A stretch of DNA of 64,000 nucleotides from Firm-04 sp946413695 (GTDB lineage Bacteria; Bacillota; Clostridia; Oscillospirales; Ruminococcaceae), in assembly GCA_946413695.1 (NCBI GenBank), contig CAMKLV010000003.1, positions 35,535 to 99,534 on the forward strand, in the 5' to 3' direction. Below the pieces are notes generated by a model that was not told where the DNA came from, ran no database searches, and was given only the letters and a program-made list of their open reading frames with translations. Below, one piece after another: positions 42,663 through 51,900 of the stretch. The translations under genes were made by a program, and so were the position numbers. Within the stretch, counting starts at the first letter, position 1; every line of letters begins with the position of its first letter.

Positions 42663-44906
42663 TTATGGTTCGGCTTGATTGGCAGCGGGCAGTGCGCGGT
42701 GTTCTCTGCGGTACTGCAGTGCGGTGATGCCGCATTTCTCCTTGAACTGCCGCATAAAATGCGACTCATTCCGGTAGCCGCACTGCAGGGCGATCTCCTG
42801 AATGCGGAGTTCCGTATACTGCAGCAGCTTCTGTGCCTTGCCGATGCGTGCATTGATGATATCGTCCATGCAGCTTGCAGAGAAATACTGCTTATAGAGC
42901 CGCTGCAGATGGCTCCGGCTGATGCCGATTTCCGCTGCAATATCTGTGATGTTCCAGTCGCGCTGCGGCTCTGCAAGGATCTCGCCGCGCAGACGCAGGA
43001 GCTGTTCCTTGTAATCCGGCGCAAATCCGGTTTCTGCTGCGGCGCGGTCCAGAACCGCCTGCTCACAGGCCTCTGTTTCTGTGGCAGCCTGTGCAAGCGA
43101 ACCGGATGGCAGCCAGTTCGTCACCGCAGTCAGATGCGGCAGCGCAGAGCCCGTTTTTCCGAGCAGATGCTGCATTCTTTGCTCTGCCTTTGTCATGATA
43201 TCGACAGAAACCGCAGTATCGTCAGTCTCCGGTTCTGCCTGCAGGATCAGTGCAAAAACACGCGGCTGCATACGGGCGAGAAATCCGTTCTCCGGCAGGA
43301 TATCACGCAGCGCATTGGCAAGCAGCAGCGCCGTATCGTAATCCGCGGCAGTGTGCGGTGTATCGGCAAAGCTCAGCATGATCAGCAGCGGCAAACGGTC
43401 TTCGCATTGCAGCAGCCTGTGCAGATGCTCGGCAAGCCCGCGGCGGTTATAGAGACCTGTCTCAGGATCATGCGTGGAGAGCACCGCCATCTGTTCGCGC
43501 CGGTAGTCGGCGTAGAGCGCCTGCTGCAGCTGATATAATCCGTGCGCTGCCGCATCGCACCAGCCGGTGTAATATTCATCCGGCTCCATGTCCGAAGGTG
43601 TACGGTAAGCAGTTGCGATGTATCCGAAAATCTGCCCGTGGGTGTGCAGAGAGGTCATCAGAATCAGCATCGGCTCGTGCAGCTCCTGCAGTGCCGGCAG
43701 AATCTCCCGCGTATCAAAGAGATACTGATCGGGCGCATTCTGCCCGCGGCGTTTGGAGAGCGCGAGCAGCATCTGCTCCGGATAGCCGTGCTGCCGGATG
43801 ATCTCCGGATGCGCGAAATCCATGCACCAGTCTGCGCAGAGGCAGACATCCAGCCAGAGCCAGTTCTGCAGCACATGCCCGACGCTGTCGATCTTCCGGA
43901 TCCAGCCGTTCAGATCTGCTGCGCCGCCTGTCTGTGCAAACAGATTGGCGGCAAGGAAAGTCCGCTTCTGAATCTGATTCTGCACCCTTGCGCGGAAATA
44001 CTCCGTGAGTGCGGAATCAGCACTCTGCTGCGTTTTTGCAGGATCGCAGCCGCAGCTTTCGCCGTAGCGAATGGTCTGCCGGATCTCGGAGACGCCGGTC
44101 GGTTCGCCGGTGATCATCTCGTGCAGCATCAAGGCGGCATCTGCGCCGTACTGCCGCTCGCGCCCCTCAATCGTTGTGATGCGCGGGCGGTTGAGCCATG
44201 AATCCCAGCCGCCGTCATAGCCGGTGAGGCGGATGTCATCGGGGACTGCGATGCCGTTCTGCATCAGGGATTCGCAGAGCGCGGCTGCCATGACATCGCT
44301 GGCGCAGACAACTGCATCCGGCTTCGGGATGGTGCCCGCTGCGATCTTTCTGCCGATCTCAGCGGGGATATCCCGCCAGAATCCGCCGTAGAAAACGCAC
44401 GCTTCGGTAAACGGCAGACCGGCTTCGTGCATGGCCTGCCGCCATCCGGCGATGCGCTCCTCGGAGGCGCGGCTGCCTTCATTTCCGGAGATGCAGTAGA
44501 TTGTTCTGCAGCCGTGCACTTCGATCATGTGCTTAGTGATCCGGTACATGCTTTCCTGCTGGCGCGGCTGGATGGTTTCAAACGGGAGCATGTCTTCTCC
44601 CATGACAAGGCAGGGGATATTTGTCTGCATCAGTTTCCGCCGGATGCTGCTGCATACCTGCTGATTGTGAAAGCGCTCCGCTGCAAACAGGATGCCGTCG
44701 AGCTGCTGCATCGCGGGCAGTGTATAGATGTTTTCCAGTCCGCGGATATAGCTGTCCTGCTGCAGATCCATGTGTGAATCGTAGATGCCGGTATATACGA
44801 AAACATCGTAGGCAAGTGCTTTTGCTGTATCAAAAAAGCCCTGCAGCATTTCGTAGTCCAGCGGGTCTGTGACCGTCGGCAGGATGACGCCGAGCCGCTT
44901 CTGCAA
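42663..44906 (-). CDS. Sensor regulator: LacI-type binding domain, degenerate GGDEF-like domain, AraC DNA-binding domain
   Basis: 747 residues with no signal peptide, so cytoplasmic. Residues about 1-280 form a periplasmic-binding fold as in LacI/XylR (LGVILPTVTDPLDYEMLQGF, PDAVVCASDVMAAAL, LTGYDGGWDSWLNRPRITTI). A middle part (about 300-480) is unassigned, GAF-like at best. Residues about 505-635 begin THDPETGLYNRRGLAEHL, the start of a GGDEF domain, but the GGDEF catalytic signature is not seen. Residues about 650-740 are an AraC double helix-turn-helix (ITDIAAEIGISRSHLQRLYKQYF, QEIALQCGYRNESHFMRQFK). The TTG start at 44906 follows GGGAGGGG. Likely a sugar-responsive regulator; target unknown. 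Confidence 0.85.
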   Translation of the reverse strand: MQKRLGVILPTVTDPLDYEMLQGFFDTAKALAYDVFVYTGIYDSHMDLQQDSYIRGLENIYTLPAMQQLDGILFAAERFHNQQVCSSIRRKLMQTNIPCLVMGEDMLPFETIQPRQQESMYRITKHMIEVHGCRTIYCISGNEGSRASEERIAGWRQAMHEAGLPFTEACVFYGGFWRDIPAEIGRKIAAGTIPKPDAVVCASDVMAAALCESLMQNGIAVPDDIRLTGYDGGWDSWLNRPRITTIEGRERQYGADAALMLHEMITGEPTGVSEIRQTIRYGESCGCDPAKTQQSADSALTEYFRARVQNQIQKRTFLAANLFAQTGGAADLNGWIRKIDSVGHVLQNWLWLDVCLCADWCMDFAHPEIIRQHGYPEQMLLALSKRRGQNAPDQYLFDTREILPALQELHEPMLILMTSLHTHGQIFGYIATAYRTPSDMEPDEYYTGWCDAAAHGLYQLQQALYADYRREQMAVLSTHDPETGLYNRRGLAEHLHRLLQCEDRLPLLIMLSFADTPHTAADYDTALLLANALRDILPENGFLARMQPRVFALILQAEPETDDTAVSVDIMTKAEQRMQHLLGKTGSALPHLTAVTNWLPSGSLAQAATETEACEQAVLDRAAAETGFAPDYKEQLLRLRGEILAEPQRDWNITDIAAEIGISRSHLQRLYKQYFSASCMDDIINARIGKAQKLLQYTELRIQEIALQCGYRNESHFMRQFKEKCGITALQYRREHRALPAANQAEP

Positions 44907-44939
44907 AGTGATCCCCTCCCTTCATGTTGATCTGTAAAC

Positions 44940-44968
44940 AGTATAGCATGCTTTGCGGAAATTGTCAA
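44940..44968 (-). promoter_or_regulatory. Promoter of the sensor-AraC gene
   Basis: Reading leftwards: TTGACA (44968-44963), spacer 17, TATACT (44945-44940). Confidence 0.8.
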
Positions 44969-45003
44969 TTATACAGACCGCCGCACTGCCGGTCAGAGAT
45001 GAG

Positions 45004-45057
45004 TTGTCAACCTATCAGATACATATGGTTGACAATCGGGCGGCAAAGTGGTATAAT
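45004..45057 (+). promoter_or_regulatory. bioB promoter with BirA-type operator
   Basis: TTGTCAACC (45004-45012), 14 bases, GGTTGACAA (45027-45035): a perfect inverted repeat matching the BirA box pattern of Firmicutes. The right arm contains the -35 TTGACA (45029-45034), with TATAAT at 45052-45057 after 17 bases, so biotin-bound BirA would block this promoter. Confidence 0.9.
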
Positions 45058-45092
45058 ACCGGAAGAATCATTCTTTGGATAAGGAGCATGTT

Positions 45093-46058
45093 ATGGATAT
45101 TGAAGCAATGACCGGAGAAATCATTGCGGGAAGAAGACTGAACCGAGCGGATGATCTGCATTTTCTGCTGCAGACAGACCTGCGCACACTGACCGCATGT
45201 GCAGACCGGCTCCGGCGGCATTTCAGCGGCGATGCTGCCAATCTGTGCAGCATCATAAACGGGCGCAGCGGGCGATGTTCCGAAAACTGCAAATTCTGTG
45301 CGCAGTCGGCGCATCACTGCACCGGCATCGAGGAATACGGCTTTCTCAGGCAGGAGAAGATCGCGGCGGAATGTCAGCACAATGCGGAACAGGGCGTGCA
45401 CCGTTTTGCGATTGTGACGGCAGGGCGCAGACTCTCCGGCGCAGAATTTGAGCAGGCGCTCGAAGCCTTCCGCAGGCTCTCACGCACGCAGCATATCGGG
45501 CTGTGTGCTTCATTCGGATTGCTGGAGCCAGAGCAGTTTGTGCAGCTGCGTGAAGCGGGCGTGACGCGATATCACGCCAATATCGAGACCTCGCGGCGGA
45601 ACTTTCCGAACATCTGCACAACGCACACATTTGACGATAAGCTGACATGCATCCGCAGGGCAAAGGCGGCAGGGCTGGAGGTCTGTTCCGGCGGCATCAT
45701 CGGGATGGGCGAGAGCTGGGCGGACCGCATTGACATGGCGCTGACGCTTGCCGAACTCGGCGTCCGGTCTGTCCCGATCAATGCGCTGATCCCGATTGCC
45801 GGAACGCCGCTTGCGGATATTGAACGCATCACCGAACCGGATATTCTCCGCACCGTTGCGATCTTCCGGTTTCTGGTTCCCGAGGCGGATATCCGGCTTG
45901 CAGCGGGGCGCAATCTGATGACGAACTGCGGTGAACAGGCTTTCCGCTCCGGCGTCAATGCTGCGATTACCGGCGATATGCTCACAACATCCGGCAACCG
46001 GATCCGCGAGGATATCGCAATGCTCAAAGGAATCGGTTTTTCTGTAAAACAGGATTGA
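45093..46058 (+). CDS. bioB: Biotin synthase
   Basis: Radical-SAM enzyme that inserts sulfur into dethiobiotin. 321 residues. The SAM-cluster cysteines are in GRCSENCKFCAQSAHH; further family motifs are LCASFGLLE, RYHANIETSRRNFPNICTTHTFDDK, VCSGGIIGMGESWADR, PINALIPIAGTPL and AAGRNLMTNCGEQAF. The start is the ATG at 45093 with AAGGAG seven bases before it; the TTG at 45075 is rejected. It stands alone without other bio genes, so the cell may import or scavenge dethiobiotin or carry the rest elsewhere. Confidence 0.96.
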   Translation: MDIEAMTGEIIAGRRLNRADDLHFLLQTDLRTLTACADRLRRHFSGDAANLCSIINGRSGRCSENCKFCAQSAHHCTGIEEYGFLRQEKIAAECQHNAEQGVHRFAIVTAGRRLSGAEFEQALEAFRRLSRTQHIGLCASFGLLEPEQFVQLREAGVTRYHANIETSRRNFPNICTTHTFDDKLTCIRRAKAAGLEVCSGGIIGMGESWADRIDMALTLAELGVRSVPINALIPIAGTPLADIERITEPDILRTVAIFRFLVPEADIRLAAGRNLMTNCGEQAFRSGVNAAITGDMLTTSGNRIREDIAMLKGIGFSVKQD

Positions 46059-46213
46059 GTTGCTGCAATATATGCATAAAGCGCAAATTTTAAGAAGTTT
46101 TTGACGAAATTTAAGCAAATCTTTGCTAGACTTTCCCCTTGGTTATCATTTATAATGAATATACGGTGCGGATAACCGCATCAAGCCGATTCATGATAAA
46201 GGGGGATTCGATT

Positions 46214-48565
46214 ATGAAAAAACACATCTCAGCACTGTCAGCGATGATGCTGGCAGCCACCACGCTGCTTTCACCGGGCTTCTGCAAGCCGGCTGAAACG
46301 GCAGCGGCAGCCGATCCGGTCCGGATCATGCCGGTCGGTGATTCCATCACAAACGGTGACGGCGAAACCGGCGGCTATCGGAAATATCTTGACTATGCAC
46401 TCAAGCAGAAGAATATTTCCTTTGATATGGTCGGGCCGAAAAAAGACATGAACGCATCATTCAATTACAACGGACAGAACGTGCAGTATGACAGCGATCA
46501 CGCCGGATTCAGCGGATTCCAGATCAAGGAGGTGCCCGGCTGGGGACAGGCGCAGAACACCGGCAGTCTCTATAACGAGCTGAAAAACGGGAACAAGGTC
46601 AAGCAGTATGATCCGGATATCATTCTGCTGATCATCGGAACAAACGATATGACCGCGAACCGTGATCTCGGCGCGTGCTCGGATGATCTGCATGCGCTGC
46701 TCGATTACATGCTCGAAAACATGGATCAGGACGGCATGATCTTCCTTGCATCCATCCCCGAATTTACGGCATACGGCGGCAGTCCGCAGCGTGTCGGCAA
46801 TTATAACAATACCGTCAAAAAGGTCGCGGAGGATTACAAAGGCTCCGGCAAGCATGTGCAGTTTGCGGATATCCACGGCTGCCTGAGCACTTCCGATCTC
46901 AGCAGCGACAATCTCCACCCGAGCGGCAAGGGCTATGAGAAAATGGGCAAGTTCTGGGCAGAGACCATCGCGGATTATCTGGCGGGCAGCACTCCGGCGG
47001 TCACGGATGAGCCGCAGCAGTCTGATCCTGCCGATACGCCTGCAACGCCTGCGCGCACCGGTTCCGAGCTGCTGTATTCCGATTTCGAGAGCGGGCTTTC
47101 CGGCTGGACAGCGCGTGGCAGTGCATCGGTTGCGGTCAGCAAGACGGAGGCGGCAGGCGGAAAGCAGTCGGCAGCCGTGACGGACCGCAGCGACGCATGG
47201 AACGGCATCGCATATGATATCAGCAGCATTTGTCCGGCGGGCACGGTTATTGATGTTTCCGCGAGTGTGAAGCAGACATCCGGTTCCGCGGTCAAATTCA
47301 AGATGACCGTTCAGTACGGCTCCGGCAACGGTGCGGAATATGACACCTTTGTGGAGGAGAGTGTCGCCTCCGGAAAATGGGGCACGCTTTCCGGTGAGCA
47401 GTATACCGTTAAGAGCGGCTCCTCGCCGGTGCTGTATATCGAAACAGATACCGACAAATGCGATTTCTATGTGGATGACATCATCGTGAAAAAAACGCCG
47501 GGCGCTGCACAGCCTGCGGTCTATAAGCTTGGCGATGTGGACGGTGACGGTGCGATCAATGCCGCCGACCTTTCCCACGCGAAAAAAGGCATGAAGGATA
47601 AGTTTGCGAACAACAGCATGAAGAAAATGGCGGATGTCAACTGTGACGGCAATGTCGATCAGACGGATATCGAATGGTTCGTGCAGTATCTGCTCGGCAA
47701 GGTCAGCGAATTCCCTGAGCCGCTGACGCCTGCTAAGGGCGACATGCGCACGATCTCTGAATACACGCCGGTCTGTGAGGCGGAGCTCAAGCCGCTTGAT
47801 TACGGCATCCTCGATGCAAAGGCCGGCACCGCTTACGGCACACTCAAGAAGGAATATTACAGATCGAAGGCGGCAAATAAGGATAAGCCCTATAACATCC
47901 TGCTGCCTGCGAACTACGATCCGAGCAGAGAATATCCGGTTCTCTATATCCTGCACGGCTATTATGAGGACGAGGACAGACTGATGACCAAGGGCAACAA
48001 CGGCGATGCCATGCGGACAAAGGAGCTTGTCGGAAACCTGATCGCGCAGGGCAAGGCAGAGGAAATGATCGTGGTCAGCCCGCTTGTCTTTACAAGTGCG
48101 ACCATGAACAGCCCGAGCGGCATGGATAACCAGAGCAACGCTGCCTATGATGCATTCGTCGATGATATCGTGGACAGCCTGATGCCGCATATCGAGAGCA
48201 AGTACAGCGTCGCGACCGGCAGAGAGAATACGGCAGTCACCGGCTTCTCGATGGGCGGCAGAGAATCGCTCCAGATCGGCATGAAGTATGCGGATAAGTT
48301 CGGCTATGTCGGCGCAGCGTGTCCGGCACCGGGCGTTTCCGGCAGCTTCAAGTGGAGCAGCGAGGCAGAGGCGCCGTCGCTCGTGTACATCACCGCCGGT
48401 ACCGCTGATGATGTTGTCGGCACCTCGATTCCGGAGGGCTACCACAACAACTTCACGAAGAACAATGTCCCGAATATCTGGCAGGTCGTGCAGAACGGTC
48501 ATCACGGCGATGATTCCATCCGCACACATTTCTACAATTTTGTGCAGTTTATTTTCAAGGCATAA
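46214..48565 (+). CDS. Multidomain carbohydrate esterase: CE3-type, CBM, dockerin, CE1-type
   Basis: 783 residues, secreted (signal peptide about 1-32). Residues about 36-265 form an SGNH hydrolase of the CE3 acetylxylan-esterase kind (RIMPVGDSITNGDGETGGYR with the catalytic Ser, IIGTNDM, DNLHPSGKGYEKM). About 310-450 is a carbohydrate-binding module-like beta-sandwich (SDFESGLSGWTARGS, ending FYVDDIIVKK). About 462-525 is a dockerin (GDVDGDGAINAADLSHA and ADVNCDGNVDQTDIEW). About 540-783 is an esterase of the CE1 feruloyl kind (YPVLYILHGYYEDEDR, VTGFSMGGRESL with the nucleophile, NGHHGDDS with His). It would remove acetyl and feruloyl groups from xylan in a cellulosome-like complex. ATG at 46214 follows AAGGGGG. 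Confidence 0.92.
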   Translation: MKKHISALSAMMLAATTLLSPGFCKPAETAAAADPVRIMPVGDSITNGDGETGGYRKYLDYALKQKNISFDMVGPKKDMNASFNYNGQNVQYDSDHAGFSGFQIKEVPGWGQAQNTGSLYNELKNGNKVKQYDPDIILLIIGTNDMTANRDLGACSDDLHALLDYMLENMDQDGMIFLASIPEFTAYGGSPQRVGNYNNTVKKVAEDYKGSGKHVQFADIHGCLSTSDLSSDNLHPSGKGYEKMGKFWAETIADYLAGSTPAVTDEPQQSDPADTPATPARTGSELLYSDFESGLSGWTARGSASVAVSKTEAAGGKQSAAVTDRSDAWNGIAYDISSICPAGTVIDVSASVKQTSGSAVKFKMTVQYGSGNGAEYDTFVEESVASGKWGTLSGEQYTVKSGSSPVLYIETDTDKCDFYVDDIIVKKTPGAAQPAVYKLGDVDGDGAINAADLSHAKKGMKDKFANNSMKKMADVNCDGNVDQTDIEWFVQYLLGKVSEFPEPLTPAKGDMRTISEYTPVCEAELKPLDYGILDAKAGTAYGTLKKEYYRSKAANKDKPYNILLPANYDPSREYPVLYILHGYYEDEDRLMTKGNNGDAMRTKELVGNLIAQGKAEEMIVVSPLVFTSATMNSPSGMDNQSNAAYDAFVDDIVDSLMPHIESKYSVATGRENTAVTGFSMGGRESLQIGMKYADKFGYVGAACPAPGVSGSFKWSSEAEAPSLVYITAGTADDVVGTSIPEGYHNNFTKNNVPNIWQVVQNGHHGDDSIRTHFYNFVQFIFKA

Positions 48566-48578
48566 TCTGCAGATCAGA

Positions 48579-48613
48579 AAACAGCACTCCGGCTTCGGGG
48601 TGCTGTTTTTCGT
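48579..48613 (+). terminator. Terminator of the esterase gene
   Basis: AACAGCACTCCGG and the facing arm GGGTGCTGTT close a short loop and are followed by TTTTT. Confidence 0.85.
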
Positions 48614-48633
48614 ACCGGAATATTGCAGGGCAT

Positions 48634-48665
48634 AAAAAATGCAGAGCTGTAACTGCTCTGCATTT
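48634..48665 (-). terminator. Leftward terminator-like hairpin
   Basis: AATGCAGAGC and GCTCTGCATT form the stem; the six-base A-run on the left makes a T-tail for the minus strand. No minus-strand gene is recognised upstream of it. Confidence 0.6.
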
Positions 48666-48772
48666 GTAATCCGTATGATATGCTCCCTGTTCTCTGCGTT
48701 CAGATCAGAATGACTATCCCCGTTCCAAATAGTAACACTATACCAGTAGCAGTACATACCGACTATAATTAC

Positions 48773-48816
48773 CAAAATCCTTGATTTCATTTCAATGAGA
48801 TCAAGGATTTTTTACT
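48773..48816. terminator. Bidirectional terminator-like hairpin at the island edge
   Basis: AAAATCCTTGAT and ATCAAGGATTTTTT pair around a 15-base loop that pairs further in part; T-run on the plus side. It insulates the island operon from upstream transcription. Confidence 0.7.
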
Positions 48817-48872
48817 TTTTGTAATATGCATATTGATTATTCCTCGGTGAAAAAGGAGAGAAAAAGCTGCTT

Positions 48873-48912
48873 GAACTATTGAAATTTTGGTAAAAATGTG
48901 GTATAATAGTTC
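48873..48912 (+). promoter_or_regulatory. Promoter and bracketing operator of the defence operon
   Basis: TTGAAA (48879-48884), spacer 17, TATAAT (48902-48907). Inverted repeats GAACTATT (48873-48880) and AATAGTTC (48905-48912) frame the promoter, overlapping the -35 and the end of the -10, a layout suited to a dimeric repressor. Confidence 0.75.
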
Positions 48913-48959
48913 TATGTATATGTTACTCGGACAACGATTTCACCGAAAGGTTTGATAAC

Positions 48960-51900
48960 ATGAATAATAATATGGAAATACAAAGAGAAGCTATTATAGA
49001 GATAGTCGGGACACAGTACGAAGGTCGAGCTGTAAACCACAATCCTCTGTTTCTTCAGCAAGGTCTTATACTCAAACATCAGAGTGACAATTCCCATGAC
49101 CATAACGCTGTTCTTTTACTTACTGAGGACGGTAAAGAACTCGGCTTTCTTCCCAAAGGCTACGCTTCATTATATGCTCCTGCAATAGATAGTGGCAGAT
49201 ACACTTTTTCTATTGAGATCGTAAAAGCAGAATCCGATCCCGAAAGACCGATACTTATAGTCAAAATCATTTCCGAACTGGCAAGTCATAGTGAGGAAGA
49301 CATAGAATCAGATATTCTCGGCTTTGTTCAGAATATCGTTAATGGCTATGCTCAGGGAACAAAAGACTATTTGACATTTATCTATTCTGATAAGGTTAAT
49401 GTTGAAAATCTACTATCAGCATTAGATAGAGTTCGATTGATACAAAAACTGCTTTCATGCGCAAATGGTATTATCGAAGACCGTGCTATAAAGCCGAATT
49501 CTGATAAGGTCACTCTGTTCACTAAGGAGAGTTCAACTCAGTATCTTGGTGAATTGAAGGCAGATGTTAGCGACGTCTTAAAGAAGATACAAAAGGCATA
49601 CAATGAATCCCTTGATATTGATGATGAAGAGGAATATCATCGTGTGCAAAGTGAGATTCGTGAGAGAAGAAAGAGATTTCGCCAATATGATGAACTTTTG
49701 GCAGCTTTGCTTGACACAGTAACATCATATGCCAATATAGCTACACAGCCATATTCATCTGCTCCGGAGGTTCATGACACTGATATTGAAAGCACAACGC
49801 CAACAGATGAAGCTGCATTAACCATTTCTGAACCTGAGAAAGCTGAATCCGTTCCGGCTGTAACAAATGAGCCTAAGCCTATAAATAATATACCAGATAC
49901 TCCACAACTGACGGAACAGGCGTTCTTTGAGTGGCTTGTATCTGAGGGTGGAGTATCCGAATCAACCGCAAAACAATATATATCGAATATACACAGCATA
50001 GAAAAGCTATATCAAACATTGTTCGGTATCAGGCGAAATATTCTTGGCGCACCATCTGCTGACGCTGTCAGATCAATGTTAGAGACACTTATTCAGAGAA
50101 GTGAGTATATTGATGCAAATGAGCGAAGACACAATAGTTTTGGTGTATCTTTAAGCAAGTTCGCACAATTTGCTGATATATCTGTTGCTGGACTTAAAAG
50201 TACAGCGGAAAAGAAAAACTATCAGCCGCCTGTCAGCACACAGCCATATGTAATTAAAACAGTGGATTTTGAAAACCCACACAACTGCACATACTATAAG
50301 CCGTGTTCCTTTATATTGAATGAGCTGAGGTATTCTGTCGGAAGCTGGAGAGAGTTGTACTCCAAGTTTCTTATTCTGCTATATACAGACAATACCTATT
50401 CTGAAACAATAAAAGGATTGAACGAAAAATCGTTGTATGGTCATCGCATAGATTTTGCAGACAAAACGCTTACCCATGAACTGCGCAGACCTATAAGGGT
50501 ATCTACTAATTTCTTTGCAGAGGGTAACTTATCTGCTATTGATATTATAAAACGTATCAAGTGCCTTATGGAACTTTGTTCTATCGACGATGAGCATATG
50601 ATCATCGAATACTCTACACAAGAGAAGGATAATGATACCGTTCTGCCTGATAATGATGACGGTAACGAGACGAATGGATTCCAGCAGCTTTCTATAGATT
50701 CTGAGCCTGAGCAGAATAATACAAGCAGCGAAATCAAAGAAACGATTGATACGGGTTCTTCTGTGGATAAGATTTTTACAACTGATGAGGAGCGAATCGC
50801 TAAGGATAGCTTTATTGAATGGCTTACAAGTGTATTCGGTTTAGCTCCTGCAACTGCTCAAAGCTACTACTCATCTATTATTACTTCTGAACGTATTGCA
50901 CGGGAACAGAATCTTAAATCTCAAAGGCTGTTATCAGCACAAAACTATACAGAGGCAAGAGAAACATTTGATGAACTCCTTAAATGTGATGCTTTCATAA
51001 AAATGAATGCTACTGCACACAACAGCTTAACAGCGAGTGTAAGAAAACTTATAAGCTATATGTTGGCTAAGTCAAACACTCCATCTCAGGAAATCACTCC
51101 ATCGCTGACAACTACTGAGTATGATCAGCCAAAAATAAATGAGAATACTGCACCTACACCAGCTTCTTTCACTCCCGACACCACAAAACCATTTGTCTTG
51201 AAAGATGCTGTTATCGAAATTCTGCTGACCGAAGCCCCTGAAATCACTAAATATCATGAGCATAAGGGCGGTATTTCATCAAAGAACCTCCGTGAACTGA
51301 TAAAAGCGTATTACGGAAAAACAATCGGATTGTTTGATATTTCCAAGCTCCTGATGTTAGACAAAACATTCCAGTCAGTCGGTAAAGGCTGTTATATAGT
51401 GAATGAAGCTGCTATTCCCCATAGCGAACCTGAATCTGAGTTTGCCCCAAAGGACGAGCCTGTAAAAGTCGTTACTGAACCTGTTCCGGTAAATACTCAG
51501 GAAGTCCCAATGGTTGCAGAGCCTACCAAAACCTTACCTGAACCGATGCCAACAGCTACTCGGACTGTTATTCATGAGGAAACAACGGTTGACGATACCG
51601 TTGAAATTAAAAACGAAAATAAACTTACAATTGAGCCGATCATAGCTGTAATTAGAGAAAATTACGACAATCTACAGTATGAGGACGGCTTTGGAGCATA
51701 CGAAGTAAAGACCTTGCTTTCGCAGAAAGGGTTCACCGATCTGGTAGAAGATGAGATCGAGGCTCTGATGTCTGACTGTTCACAACTCCGAGAGATAGAG
51801 GAAGGATATTATTCTCTCGCAGATGTCGAAGATACCACTGCAACAACTATTGAGGTATCAGATAGCGCAGGTAATAGTACAGAAGATAACGTAGCTGAGG

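Larger units (their letters stand above)
48566..48871. other. Hairpin-rich junction before the accessory island
   Basis: Three stem-loops in about 250 bp and no convincing gene. Base composition changes from GC-rich to AT-rich around 48820, marking the left edge of the island. Confidence 0.5.

Noticed and set aside
46457..48790. Long minus-strand reading frame of 777 codons
   Set aside because: Antisense to the double esterase; its first 40 codons cross two terminator hairpins and no ribosome site is present.
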